Source of the DNA: Phoronis australis
Lineage: Eukaryota > Phoronida > Phoronidae
DNA: 64,000 nt
Assembly: GCA_002633005.1 (NCBI GenBank)
Contig: NMRA01000378.1
Span: 137,525 to 201,524, forward strand
Direction: 5' to 3'
The notes below the pieces were generated by a model that searched no databases, had not been told where the DNA came from, and saw nothing but the letters and a program-made list of their open reading frames with translations. Shown one piece after another: positions 1 to 11,847 of this stretch (the stretch's first letter is position 1; every line of letters starts with the position of its first letter). The translations under genes were made by a program, and so were the position numbers.

Positions 1-725
1 TTTAGTGATCTGTGACATGTATTGAATCATATGGAATTGGTTTTGTGTGGTACCTCGAATGTATGTGCTAGCTCATTTTTGGGGGGTCCTTTTTTGGTTT
101 CTGCCGGACCCATTCCAGAGTGTAATTTGTCTGTCATGGGTCATTTGGTGTTCAGTGCGGTACTATTGTTCGTTTAAAATCAGTTTTGGCCGGTACCTCG
201 AAAATCTAGTCTAGCTCAAATTTTTTATGGCATACCATGGTTGAGATTTTTGGTGGTTTCTGCCGGGCACAACTCAGAGTGTATTTTGTCTGTCATAGGG
301 GTTTTAGTGATCTGTGACATGTATTGAGTCACATGGAATTGGTTTTGTGTGGTACCTCGAATGTATGTGCTAGCTCATATTTGGGGGGTCCTTTTTTGGC
401 TTCTGCCGGAACCATTCCAGAGTGCAATTTGTCTGTCATGGGTCATTCGGTGTTCAGTGCTGTATTATTGTTCGTTTTAAATCAGTTTTGGTTGGTACCT
501 CGAATATCTAGTCTAGCTCATTTTTTGGGGTCTTTGTAAGGCCCCCAGGAGTCACACCCAGAGTGCAGACAACGGCAGACGTCCATTTCTGTACATACTG
601 AGGTGGACTTTAAATGCTCCCGTGGTCAGATGTTGGTACCTCCAGTAAGTCCAGTAGTAGATTTATTTATTGTTTCTTATGTTGGTACCTCGTTCATCTA
701 TGCTAAGTGCTCTGGGCTCCCGGTC
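1..725. repeat. satellite-like tandem repeat, about 150-bp monomers in 302-bp dimers
   Basis: Seen: the sequence from position 1 recurs from about 303 with few changes. Each 302-base unit holds two related halves marked by GGTACCTCGAA(T/A), followed by a conserved GCTCA. These marks start near 50, 193, 351 and 494, giving alternating spacings of about 143 and 158 bases. Degenerate copies follow at about 635 and 684. The array runs off the left edge. Short open frames in it are by-products of the repeat. Confidence 0.85.
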
Positions 726-1033
726 TATTTATCAGTAAACCAACCAGACGATCAGCTGTCAAGTGTACCGCTCCTCCGGAGCGCCATTACTTCACTGTAT
801 TCCCTAAGCTTTTAGAACGGTCCTAAAAATTCCTTGACCCGACGCCACATGATTTATTTTAACAAAAAGCTTTGAGGCATGAGTTCGTGTGAAACATTTG
901 AACATTAAGTAGAAAAAATATTAATAGAAACTCATGGAAATCGATGAGCATACAAACAGCAGTATACGTGCACGTTGAAGTCGTGTCAATGTATGCAACA
1001 ATTCATGATTGACCAATCGGGAACTGTACATAT

Positions 1034-1378
1034 TTGTTTACATGTGGAAGCGAGGATTTAGGGGGGGGGGGAGGGTTGGCCAAGGGGGCCATGCCCCCCC
1101 CCCCCTTAAAATTCACCCACATATCATTTGACAGTTCAGGGTGCGAACTGCTGACTAGCATATGCGCGCACCCAGGGGGACTCGGGTGGCGAATGCACAA
1201 TACGTATAGGCCTCGAAGAAATCCCGTTTACCGTTTTTTTTTTAGTAATAAGGTTCACAAACCCGAAATTTCGAGACCCCTGCATCCCTCATTTTCAGCT
1301 GGACGCGTGCGTGTGGCGAAATTCTGGTTATTCCTGTGCCCTGGCCCCCCTAACTCAAAATCCTGGATCCGCCCCTGA
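1034..1378. repeat. short inverted-terminus element with long G and C runs
   Basis: Seen: starts near a GAGGATTTA-G(n) end, carries GGGGGCCATGCCCCC, then AAAATTCACCCA...CAGTTCAGG, and ends TCCTGGATCCGCCCCTG. The same order occurs at 6297-6453 and 11697-11847. The GGATCCGCCCCTG end resembles termini of non-autonomous hAT-type elements; this assignment is inferred. Overlapping open frames are not genes. Confidence 0.6.
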
Positions 1379-1795
1379 TGAGCATATTCGGAATTGAGGG
1401 AATAGGCCAATTTGAATAAAAGTTGGGAGCAAAATTTTGCAGAAGGATAGAGTTATAGAAACTGATGTGTTAACATTAAGTATTTCGATGAAAAAAGTAG
1501 AATGCACAAGTGATCATAAAAACACCCTGTAGTGGTTGGTAAGACACGCATATATACATCGGTGCCGGTGAACACCTCTGCTTGGACGGCCGAAGCCGGA
1601 GGTCCGAAGTATGCATTTGCAAACACTCGTTCTCGAAAGGTGACTGGAATTGTCTACTTCGAGTTAAACCAATAGTTACATCAATATGCAGACGTTTTTT
1701 CAAAAAAATAAAACGTATTTAATGGGTGCTGAGTTGTCTCAAGGAAAATTACTTCGGTGATACGCTCATGACTTTTCTTTAACTATCTAGTATTA

Positions 1796-2201
1796 CAGTG
1801 GCGGATCTATTATATCACTGATAAGGGGGGCAACACTTTGCGGAAGGCATCCAGCCCAAAATATACTGGGGGGCTCGAATTTCTGAGATTGTGGATTTTT
1901 CAGTGAAAGACAAATTGAGGACTAAAAAGACCGTCGAGGAAACGATGGTTTAGCTCGGACACTTCCAATAGGGTCCGAGTCCCCCTCCCCTCCCACACAC
2001 ACGCACACACCCACCCACACACACGCACACACCCACCCACACACAAACTACAACTGCACACGTTAAATATTGTTTCAGCCGCATGATACTTACCGGGGTC
2101 AGTTAATAAATTAAATGTTTCCTCAAGCTCTTGCTGTTTTATTTTTTGCGGCAGCCAAGGGGGGGGGGGCACGTCCCCCCCCCCCTCTAAATCCGCCTAT
2201 G
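1796..2201. repeat. non-autonomous DNA element, CAGTGGCGGATC ... ATCCGCCTATG
   Basis: Seen: left end CAGTGGCGGATCTATTATAT, GGGGGGCAACACTTTG, and right end TAAATCCGCCTATG. The ends are inverted copies (GGCGGAT / ATCCGCC). It matches the elements at 38836-39150 and 39328-39642. It includes a CA/CCCA-rich microsatellite at about 1990-2045 and facing G and C runs near 2160-2185. No coding capacity. Confidence 0.65.
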
Positions 2202-3660
2202 CATTACTTGTCCTAGTACCTAATTCATCTCAACGTGGTTAATTGTTAATTTGTAGTTTGAAACGACATGGTCTCACAATTGAGACAGCTGTATCATAGA
2301 CTCTGTTGTAAAACAACACGCCGGCTGCAATGTACATAAGCTGAACTAGAGTTTTCAAAAAACATTCGCATTATTAATGTTTACCAATATTATTTTTTAC
2401 ACCAATCAATGCATCCATTTTATGCTCCCATGTTGTGCGGAATTGCAGACTTTTTCATTCAATAACAAGCACACTTCCATCTGATTGGCCATCCAGAACG
2501 AGAAGAACAACAGAAAATGTTCACACAGAAACAACACAATGAGATATTGTTAGCAATTCAAACAATTAAGTTTTGATTTATTTCAAAACAGATTTATTTC
2601 AAAATATCACCATCACGCAGTAAAATCACACTGTGGCCATAAAAGGGAAATGTCTAGCTGGTACATGCACTTCACTTCCGCAAAAGTCAGATTTCAACCA
2701 ACTCTAATTTAGTCCCTGAATTCAGTTGGATCTGACATTTGCTAGCACAGAATTATGTTACTTACCAGTACATTTATATTGACAACACCCCGCTACCAAA
2801 TAAATATGAAAAACTCAATGGTCGAAAACTCTATCTGCTCTGCCCTACATAGCCAGGTATTGATACACTGTAACTAGCAGAAGACTATAAACATGGATAG
2901 AATATAAAATAATGATTTTCCTCAAGTAACACATTTGCAGATTTTAATAGCTTGCCAGGCTACATACTGTACATGTAGTCCCATCTCTTGAAATCTACAG
3001 AAACAACCCGTCTACCGTCCCAAGATAACATTGTGGGGTGTAGTATTCTTGCGGTATCTCTTCCTTCGATCTTGCCCTGTTCCCACTAACCTGGATATAT
3101 TCAATAAATCTTCGAATTGGTGTTCACTCTGTGCAAATGCCCCACTATTAATCTTTTAGTCACTTTTTGTGCTTCTTCGTTGCTAGAAAACAACAGATAA
3201 CTTGGAGATAATAAGGTCATTAAACCGTTTAAGACACATCGGACCAAGAAGGAAAGTCAGGTAAAAGACCACGAAAAATCAACTTTAGTGGGTGTTCTAG
3301 GGACCAAATGAAGTTAAAAATTATTGTTTATGCGATCGGATTCTCACCCACAAAATCATTCTATTTCGGTTTCAATTTTAAGCCTCGAAAGACCAAAAAA
3401 TCATATCAATGTTTCTGGGTCTAATACCGGAAGTCAAACTTTATTAATTTTTAATGTTTTCTGCTATAGCTAAAGATAAGCCTGTTAAGATCCTTTACTG
3501 TGCTCAAGTATGCAATGATTTTCTTGGATGACTTTCTAAAAATCCTACTTTGCATTTGACGATCCTGACGTTAAAGCTACGAGTTTTTATTTGAAATCCC
3601 GTGTTGTTATCAATATTTTTTAGTTCTTAGATACTACACAGTACGTATGCATCTCGATGA
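2202..3660. other. no gene recognised
   Basis: A+T-rich single-copy-looking sequence with only short open frames and no domain or convincing exon. Confidence 0.5.
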
Positions 3661-3674
3661 ACATAGTTCATCAG

Positions 3675-3686
3675 CAAGATGGCGGA
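3675..3686 (+). promoter_or_regulatory. TISU/YY1-like motif around an ATG
   Basis: Seen: CAAGATGGCGGA, one base off the TISU consensus SAASATGGCGGC (an initiator for very short 5' UTRs that also binds YY1). The ATG at 3679 opens MADHSAQRKPR and runs 26 codons to a stop at 3759; a GTGACT within it could be a donor. An E-box CACGTG follows. No downstream exon was recognised, so a first exon here is only a possibility. Confidence 0.25.
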
Positions 3687-4198
3687 CCACTCCGCTCAAC
3701 GAAAACCACGTGACTTTAACTCTAGTTATATTTATCCCTATTTATCCCATTGCTCTTAGAATCGCATGCTGAGTAGCCACCAAGTGACAGTAGATGGCAC
3801 TGTTTATATAACGGTTGTTATGGAGGCACTGAACAGTTCTCACAGGGATTTGCCCATGGCAGAACACACGTCAATGGACTCTTCACCCTTTCTTCACTAT
3901 GTAAAAACGGCATGCAAATAAAGAAAAGTTTCGAGTCATTTCAAATCACAAGCCCTACAGATGAGCACAGAAACTTTGTTCTCTCTTGTATTTTTGACCC
4001 TTTCACTCACAGTGGAAACCAAGCTAGACTAAGAAAAATAAGGACAAAAAATTCAAAATCGGCACTTTTCACCCCAAAACCACCACTTCCCTGCCGATGC
4101 TCGACTAAAGCCAACATAAGATTCCGAAAGAAAATTTCTTGCCAATTCCAAAAATGTGGTCCAAAGTACTGTCAACCAACTAGTTTTTTTACAAATCA

Positions 4199-4246
4199 GG
4201 CTTGTTTGAGGGCTACCTGAAATCGCGGCCAATTTCTCAGTTGCTA
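4199..4246 (+). repeat. dispersed 48-bp module, copy 1
   Basis: Seen: GGCTTGTTTGAGGGCTACCT, then GAAATCGC and TTTCTCAGT.GCTAC; nearly the same string occurs at 61449-61496 and a weaker one (GCTGCCTGAAATCGCCA) near 19331. Probably the terminus of a dispersed element. The upstream open frame at 3912-4220 ends inside it and is not supported as a gene. Confidence 0.45.
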
Positions 4247-6296
4247 CACAGCAAGACTGCAACAGGGGATCACCATCTTGAAGAAGAGTGCAACACAGCC
4301 AAGAAAGTGGCCTTTTTTATTCTCAGCATGTTCACAATGAATACAAACAAACAAAATTCACTGGCCTACACTGTACATACTATACCTAACTAAAAAATGA
4401 CCCCAAACCTGGCCTACCCCTAGATTTTAATATTTTGGAGAGTTCAAATTCAAGTTGGCCGCGGCAGCAGTCTAACTATTCAGTGCCACATACCTTTTGT
4501 GTTCGTCGATCTGCCAAAAGACCTAATTCACGCCGACAGGAGGCGCGTTCCAAAACGAGGCTCGCTACGATAGCTTTGTTGGCTTATCGGTCGGCACAGT
4601 ATTCCGCGGACACTCGGCAACTGTCTGTTTTACACGCCCTAAGGACGTTGAGATTCGGAAGCGTTTGATCAATACGTCGCGACGAAGAAAAATATGTCCG
4701 TGTAAAATTTATAAATGTTTTCGAAAAGTTAGATCATATTTCTGTCGATTCTCGGTTGCCGAGAATCATAGCAACGACCGGGCAATCTTCGGCCAGCCCG
4801 GAGGACGGTGTTTTCATGACTACGGATCGAAGCGTGATGCATTTTTCTTTCCACTGGACAGGGCCCTCAGTCCCTCGAATTTGGGGCCGAGTATCGGCCC
4901 TATATCTGCTCTCTCAAAAATATTAAAAAATAACGCGATATTCCCCCCGCGATGCCTAAAAATTCCCCTATAGAAATTGAAAATTTCTCTCCAAGTTTAA
5001 ATCAATTGACAATTTGAAAGAGCACAAAATGCTACTTGATGAGATCGGGACGTAGTTTTTTCCCTCATGCGGCAAAAAATTAGCGTCTCAGAAGGCACAG
5101 ACACCTTTCCCTTCGGGTGAACGAGGCCCCTGAAGAAATATGATAATTAAGCTTGCAAGCTCTGTCCAGTTAACTGAAATTGAGCTTTAAAACGAGTTTA
5201 TGGTTTGGACGAACGAATTAGGTGTTTATACACTGTATTTTAAAATTCCACTTGGTCCAGATTGATATTTGAAACCTATGAAATAGACGTAAGAATTATT
5301 AAAACCAAGAAAGCAGAATTTATGGTCAAAAAATTTATTTTCAACGGAGCCTGGTTTTTATTTTAATAAAAAATATTTTTAATAACATCAATTATTCTTT
5401 CAGATCAATAACAAATCAAATGTTAGTCCCGGTAGTCCCTACCTCACAAGGACCTAGGCTATGCTTGATGTTAATGTTCTTGATCGGCAACAAATTAAAC
5501 CAGATGTGACTAATTGCACATGACAGCAAAATGCGATGAGCCACCACTGTCGAATATATCTTCAAATCGTCAAGGATACGGGCAGATGACGTGATTTGTG
5601 GAAAGCATTTTTATCAACAAGAACAAACTTAAATCTGCACTCAGCATAAACTGATCGCCGCAATTTGGTCATATTTACTTTTCGTGTTTCGAACCTAGGT
5701 TTGCGAAAAAAACTTACACCCTTTCCTCAGACAACTCTTTGTTGCATTAACATGTTCTTTTACTAAGGTATTTTTCTACGTCTCTTAGGTTAATTATAGA
5801 CCCCTTTTTTGGGATTTAATTTCCACGTTGGACTCGAATGAGTCCGGCCATTAACTCACGCAATGTCAACTTCCGCTTTGTTTATCGCAGAGAGCCTCGC
5901 TTTGGATTTTAATGTCCGCCACGTGAATTACATGTAGGTCTAAAGTGTGCGCTCTGACAAGTCGTGGTGACTAAAAATTTTTCGGACAATCCCCGGCAAT
6001 TCAATCCTATATATAGCATTACTGCGATCAAAGTACCGTGTTTTGAACTTCAACTGAAGCAGTCAATTCAGTGATTTTAAAGACAGAGATCACTAATTGT
6101 TGACCCTCTCAATTTGGCCTAAAGCGGCGGTTGTACACCATCTTCCTAATCATTTTCTATAAAAACATGATCTGTGAAATCAATTGTTTTTTCGAAATTA
6201 AAACTGCAAGTCGCAACTGACACTCGCAAAACAAATAATGTGTCTGAAGGCGGGATGAATCGTGATGTGTAATTAAAAGAATACTATAAACCAATT
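4247..6296. other. no gene recognised
   Basis: Several short open frames (4435-4973) without domains, splice support or codon pattern. Nothing else identified. Confidence 0.5.
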
Positions 6297-6453
6297 AGTG
6301 GCGGATTTATAGGGGGGGAAGGGGCCATGCCCCCCCCCCCTAAAATTCTCCCAGATTCCATTTGGCAGTTCGGATGTGCGAAAGTGTGACGGGTAAAATC
6401 CTAGCTATATTCTGCCCGCCCACCCCCAACACAAAATCCTGGATACGCCCCTG
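6297..6453. repeat. short inverted-terminus element, AGTGGCGGATTTA ... GGATACGCCCCTG
   Basis: Seen: about 157 bases with GGGGCCATGCCCC near the left end, AAAATTCTCCCAGATTCCA, CATTTGGCAGTTC and AAAATCCTGGATACGCCCCT at the right. Same family as 1034-1378, 11697-11847 and, inverted, 53177-53330. No coding capacity. Confidence 0.7.
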
Positions 6454-6759
6454 AATACCTGTTTTGATTATTTCAGCCAATCCTCGTCAGTTCTGTCACC
6501 TGAGTGGTCAGCATTATTGACGTCAACCTAAGACATGGAATCAACTAAAAACTCATACTCCCTATGTCACAGATTGGGCATTGTGGTCCGCGAAAGATGG
6601 TCTTTTCCCACACTGAGTTGCCGTGTAATTTAAAAACCGTAGGTCACGCTTGCCCGTTTAGAAGACTTTGAAAGTAGTTTTCAAATTTTCCTCCTAGCTT
6701 TTTAGAGTTGTCGAGGGTTACAGAGCATTATTTTGTTTTAGTCGCTTTTGTTATATCTG

Positions 6760-8921
6760 TTAAAGGAGACTGCCACCCAAAAAATAACCTATTTTGTATC
6801 AATTTAGATCGAGTAGTTGTACTCCACGACAGCACGTTCGGTTGCGTTACCTGACACCTGACGGCAGACGAAGGTGTTGAAGTTATCCAATGACGTAATT
6901 GGTTTCACACGCAGTCTGTTCAGCAGTTCACAAAACGGGTTCCTGGTGTCAGCTAATCGCTTGAATTCATCGTTTAACACCAATAAATCATCAAACTTTG
7001 ATGTAAAACCCTTAAAAATACACCGAATTGTTATAAAAACGTGTTGTTTTATTTCGTTGTTACGGATTTACAGGTATTTGGACACACCGTAGCCTACAAA
7101 GTTCGGCAGGCCAATTTACCAAGGTCCGCAGCACTGAGATGTTTGGTTCTGTTCGGAGATAAATTCGAAGTATTCTTCCGTGAAATACAGACAAAAGAAC
7201 CTAGATCTGTGTTGTTATACTAGTAATTTTTTTGAGTTCTAAACACAGAAAACGCTTGTTATCCCGGTCAATCATGGCTCAGAACCCGATCAGGCCCGTC
7301 GCGGCGGGACTGACTGGCGTTATCCCGGTCAGAAGCTCCTGGCGGAACCCGATCAGGCCCGTCGCGACCGCCGGGACTGGCACGAACATAAACCAGCTTG
7401 AGTTGGAAACTAAACCTCCAGTCAAGAAAAGACATAGGGAGCCAAAGAAATGATATGCATGTAATTATTTATGTGAATTAACCTCGAAACTGAAAACCTA
7501 CATACTTGTCGGGGGTCGCGAAGTCGCCGGGTTCTCATTCCAGAAACCGTCAGGGCAAAGTTTTTACAGCCTGAGTAACAATGATTTAAATAACGGATTT
7601 GCATTTCTAAATAAAGATTCCCCTAACATGTGACCATAGCATAAAAATCGAGTAATTGTTTCACAACAGCTATCTGTCAGCAAATTCTGAATTAGCATGC
7701 GCTCACACGGCCTCGGTGCCCGGTCAATTACCTTTATAGCCGGCATCAAAAGCCGGTAACGCAGTGGTTTATTCATTGCTGGCTTTTCAACATTCGCACT
7801 TACGAATACTGCAGGCATTACAAATTGTATCTGATGAGACAGACTTTGTTTCAGTTTTATATAAGCATTGGTTAGGATGAGAAAAGGCCTAATTCATTTT
7901 GAAACATAGTGAGCCAAAGAAATGATGTGCACGTAATTATTTGTGTGAATTAGCCACGGAACTGAAAATCTTTTTACTTGTAGGGTTCCTCTTCCACAGC
8001 CCGTCAGGGCAAAAGCTTGTACAGTAGCAATGATTTGAATAATGTACTTGTATTTCTAAATAAAGATTCCCCTAACATGTGACAATCATATATAGCATAT
8101 AAAATCGAGTAATTGTTTCACAACAGCTTTCTGTCAGCAAACACTGAATTAGCATGCACTCACCCGGCCTCAGTGCCCGGTCAATTGCCTTTGTTGACGG
8201 CATCAAAAGCCGGTAACGCAGTAGTTTATTCATTTTGCACTCACAAGCACTCCAGGCATTACAAATTGTATCTAATGAGACAGACTTTGTTTCAGTTTCA
8301 TATAAGCATTGGTTATTATGAGAATAATTCATTTTGAAATCGAACCCAGAATACTATAAACGTCTACATGGCAACTCGTCCCGAGCTCAGGCGACGAATA
8401 CTTCACGGGTCGGATCGTTAGGTTTCACAGGCTTTCAGTTTGAACCAGAATACACTGATCAAGAAATACTAGAGAGGCCCTGTGAACATGCACATGCAAC
8501 GGAACGTATGAATAGTTCTTTGGTAAGCCGCAATTCGTCAGAGAAATCACTGTCGACGAAATGCTGCCAACAGACCGGAGATGTTTCACGACATCATTCT
8601 TGCTATTAACAGCCTACCTTTCATTCTTCACTACCGCGGACTACTTCCATTTTGGGCTCTCCAGGAAGTCGCCGGAAAAAATCGACATACCCACTTTCTT
8701 CGTAGCTTCATAGTTCGGACAAGCGGGAACGATGCACCACAATATAGCGGCATTCACTCTGCAGACGAACCATTGACGTCGCTGCGTCGTTTCTCACCTT
8801 CCTCACAGTTCAACGCGACACCTCTCGGCAAGGTGAGGTCGACCGTATAAGAGGCGATGTGGATATAGACCGATTAAGGCGGTAAAAAAGACTAATTAAA
8901 TCGTGTGGGGTTCTCCTTTAA
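6760..8921. mobile_element. TTAA-flanked inverted-repeat element, copy 1
   Basis: Seen: left end TTAAAGGAGACTGCCACCC; right end is the inverse of TTAAAGGAGAACCCCAC. The body matches 15911-18725 in order, including the block starting GACACCTGACGGCAGACG and the end block GGCGATGTGGATATAGACCG. This copy carries an internal direct duplication (about 7440-7905 and 7912-8335) and two copies of a roughly 58-base CCCGGTCA...CCCGATCAGGCCCGTCGCG unit near 7260-7375. TTAA ends fit piggyBac or Kolobok-type insertion, but no transposase was found, so it looks non-autonomous. Open frames inside are not supported as genes. Confidence 0.75.
7440..8335 (+). repeat. direct duplication inside the TTAA-flanked element
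   Basis: Seen: GAGCCAAAGAAATGAT at 7440 recurs near 7914. Both are followed by GTAATTATTT.TGTGAATTA, AATAAAGATTCCCCTAACATG, the GTCAGCAAA...GAATTAGCATGC block and ACTTTGTTTCAGTTT. The second TTAA-flanked element has only one copy (about 17686-18125). Confidence 0.7.
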
Positions 8922-9234
8922 GTAATAGGCGTATTCCAGGTTTGTGTACGAATCCGGGCTTTTAACTATACCTGTTTCTGGCTAATATCAAATGCCGGGA
9001 ACTTGTCGCGGTTGCAATCAGTGACAGAGACACATATGGTGGAATCGATTCTGCATGGAGCTTTGAGAAAATTTGAGTATCGGGTAACTCAGTGAACTCA
9101 GCCGAAACGCCGGGGCCGGAGGAGGCTCATCCCGAAGTGTGCTACACACTAAGCAAGAACTTACTTGAGGTGTTCAGTAACCTCTTGCCTTGCCTCAGTG
9201 TCGATGGGCTGAGAGGAAGATTAAAGATCTGCAG

Positions 9235-9429
9235 TTAAAAATTGCACCACAAGGTGACCCGGGCGGATAGGACGTACAAAGAGAGTTTCCCTACAAGTAA
9301 GAGGGATAGTAACAAGTCTTGCCTAATGTCCGATCTTTGTGCGACGTAGGCAGCGGCAACTGAGCTGAAGGCAAAGATTAGAAGAAGGATCGTGCATGGT
9401 TTTCGTTCCTCCGGCGCCAAAGGTTTCAT
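9235..9429 (-). CDS. possible first exon with signal peptide or signal anchor
   Basis: Seen: ATG at 9429 with A at -3 opens MKPLAPEERKPC, then a hydrophobic core TILLLIFAFSSVAAAYVA followed by QRSDIRQD. This has the n-, h- and c-region layout of a signal peptide or type II anchor. The rest (LLLSLLLVG) is again hydrophobic and may run past a donor; GTAGGG is a weak candidate. No later exon was recognised on this strand; the TTAA-flanked element lies 300 bases downstream. It may be a chance frame. Confidence 0.22.
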   Translation of the reverse strand: MKPLAPEERKPCTILLLIFAFSSVAAAYVAQRSDIRQDLLLSLLLVGKLSLYVLSARVTLWCNF

Positions 9430-9526
9430 GATGTTAGATTCTCATAACCCGGTTTTTAATAAACGACTGGAGATTTAATCTTCTTTTTGATTACATTCAT
9501 ATGAAAATGCTTCTCTTCATAAGAGG

Positions 9527-9866
9527 GTGTCACCAACAACATGCTGGATCCTGATGCAGGGATTTGCGCAGTGTCCGACAGTGGTGTACCGATCGAGTGC
9601 GCCAGTGCATGGTTCAGTTGCGCTTGTACATGAACTCGCAGTGGACCTGAAATACGTGTACGTTGGAGACGCTGGCCGAGACGGAGTCGCCAAAAAGCGA
9701 AACTTCCTTCGATCTGGGCGCAGAGAACCTACAGGGCAAGTGTACAGCTTCATGGGGATTGGCTTCGAAGGCTCACTGGAAACTAGGGCGCAAGCTCGTC
9801 GCAAAGATATCGGTAGATAGGCGTATCTATACTCACTTTGTTTTTCTTTCTTATTGATATAATAAA
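9527..9866 (+). other. segment open in several frames, ending before AATAAA
   Basis: Seen: GC-richer than its surroundings and open on plus (9527-9820 and 9663-9857) and minus (9517-9804). AATAAA lies at 9861, 41 bases after the stop at 9820, which would suit a plus-strand terminal exon or a retroposed fragment. None of the translations matches a family I recognise, so no gene is assigned. Confidence 0.25.
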
Positions 9867-9889
9867 GATAATAGTAAGCATTTATCAGT

Positions 9890-11690
9890 AACCTGCTGAT
9901 GGGTGTCCAAGGACGGTATCCCCTTGAGACCTGTATTAATTGTTATATCCAACAAAGCCGCAACAAATGAAAACCATGATGGCGCCGTCCCTTAGGCGAT
10001 AACCATGCGACGCGCTTGCGCCCGTCACATGGCTCTTGCAAGTTAAACAATAACTTGCGAAATCTATACGACATCATTGGGCATGGGAGTTGTATGCAAA
10101 TCGACGCAACACTCGTGTTATAGCCGGGGTAGGCCAACTCCTTGCCAAGGCAAGAACGCGCTTTATACGCCTTTCCAACGAACTTGAAACGCCAGCCTGT
10201 GATGTCACTGTATACATGTAGTTAGACAGTAGTCGCAGCCAACTCAATTTTATATTTGGGAATGAGAAAATTCCACCAGTTGGGGTGTAGATACATTTTT
10301 GTTCAAATGGCAGCCCCCAGTGTAGCATTGTTGAAGATCTGCATAGCGACTAAGAAATCTGCTGCGATTTCCAGACACCCTAAAAACAATCGCGGTCGCA
10401 ATGGTACCACTTTTGGATCACATTTTTGGAACATCTATCATTCAGAATCTAGTGCTGGCTTATGTTAGGTAATGGCAAGGAAGTAGCGGTGGTTTTGGTC
10501 TGTAAACTGTACTTTGACAGTTTTCAGCGCAATTTTGCGTTCTTGCTACCTTTCCTCGTAGCCAAGCTTCTTTTTTCGCCGGTACTACTGAGAAGTGAAA
10601 GGGCCAGTTGCTGTGGTCATGTGTTTCGTCGGTTTTGGTGTTAAACGACTCACATATTTTATTTTTGTTTATACAGGCAGCAAGACCAATGACGTGTGCA
10701 CTGCCGGTAGGCAAGCGGCGCCGCAGTGAGAACTCTACAGTCTCCTATGCATAACCGCTAAGCAAGGACTACTACGCCGAGCATGCGCAATGCAACATGA
10801 GTAGCCTACGCAACGATATTCTTGGCTCATTTGGTACGCTGAACGACGCAACTCTCCGTAGGCTCGCTCTGAAACCCTATGAACTGATCCCAAAAGATCA
10901 TTATCATCGCGTAGGACTACGGGTCCGCTCACTGCTGCCAACTGCAGGACAAGGACATTCTGTAGTCAATATTTATTTCATAATACAAATACATAGTTGA
11001 AAACAGTGGAAGTGTTTATTATACGTACAGGTATTATGATTACTCAGGTGGTATTAAAGCGTATCTAGATAGCTTCTGCCGGGATGCGAGATTCCTCTCT
11101 CATGTGCCGCACGTGGCAGGACGACACGCGCTCTTGGCATAGCCACACGATGCGACAGCTACCCGTTTTTTGAGATTCTGTCTCAAACTCTTACATCAAA
11201 CAAAATTTGATCATGTTATTGATGCCTTTGATTTGCTATGAATGATGAACCTCTCTACTTTGACACGGCGGTAAATCATAACAACATATTGGTCACGTGA
11301 ACAAAATGGTGGCAGATTGGTCAAATTCTACAGGTTTTCTGATTTCACAAAGAGCGTACTTTTACTGAGTAAAAATCTATAGTTTTGTACTAGAAAGTTG
11401 TTGGCAGCATCAAATATTAAAATTGGAAGCCGACGTCTGAACTTCCACCGACAGACACGGGACAAGAACGCATGCTCATCCCCTGTGTCCGTAATACTAT
11501 AGTATCCTATAGGTGTCTCTGCTATTTGCAGTCTTTTATCTATTCCTTTCACAGCGCCAGTTGTCTTAGATTTCCTCTCCTCTGAAGATAACGGATGTTC
11601 CGATCGAAGATCCGGGATTAAATGCATAATTTAAGTATTTTGGTTCTCATCGTTTTCTCAGTGAACATCGGGAAGCTGTTATATCGTGTG
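9890..11690. other. no gene recognised
   Basis: Short overlapping open frames on both strands (10074-11000) without domains or matching splice signals. Confidence 0.45.
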
Positions 11691-11696
11691 CCTGTG

Positions 11697-11847
11697 CAGT
11701 GGCGGATTCCTAGGGGGGTCATTGCCCCCCCACCTAAAACTCTTCAAGTTTCCATTTGGCAATTCAGGGGGACGAATGTCTGACGGGCAAAGTCCTGGCT
11801 AATACTCTGCCATGCCCCCCAAACTAAAAATCCTGGATCCGTCCGTG
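11697..11847. repeat. short inverted-terminus element, CAGTGGCGGATTCC ... GGATCCGTCCGTG
   Basis: Seen: left end CAGTGGCGGATTCCTAGG, internal GGGGGGTCATTGCCCCCCC, CCATTTGGCAATTCAGG and TAATACTCTGCCATGCCCC, right end AAATCCTGGATCCGTCC. Same family as 6297-6453. No exact target duplication could be fixed. Confidence 0.7.

Noticed and set aside
3912-4220. Open frame sharing its ACLRAT end with one at 61135-61470
   Set aside because: The shared end is a 48-bp dispersed repeat; the rest of the two frames is unrelated.
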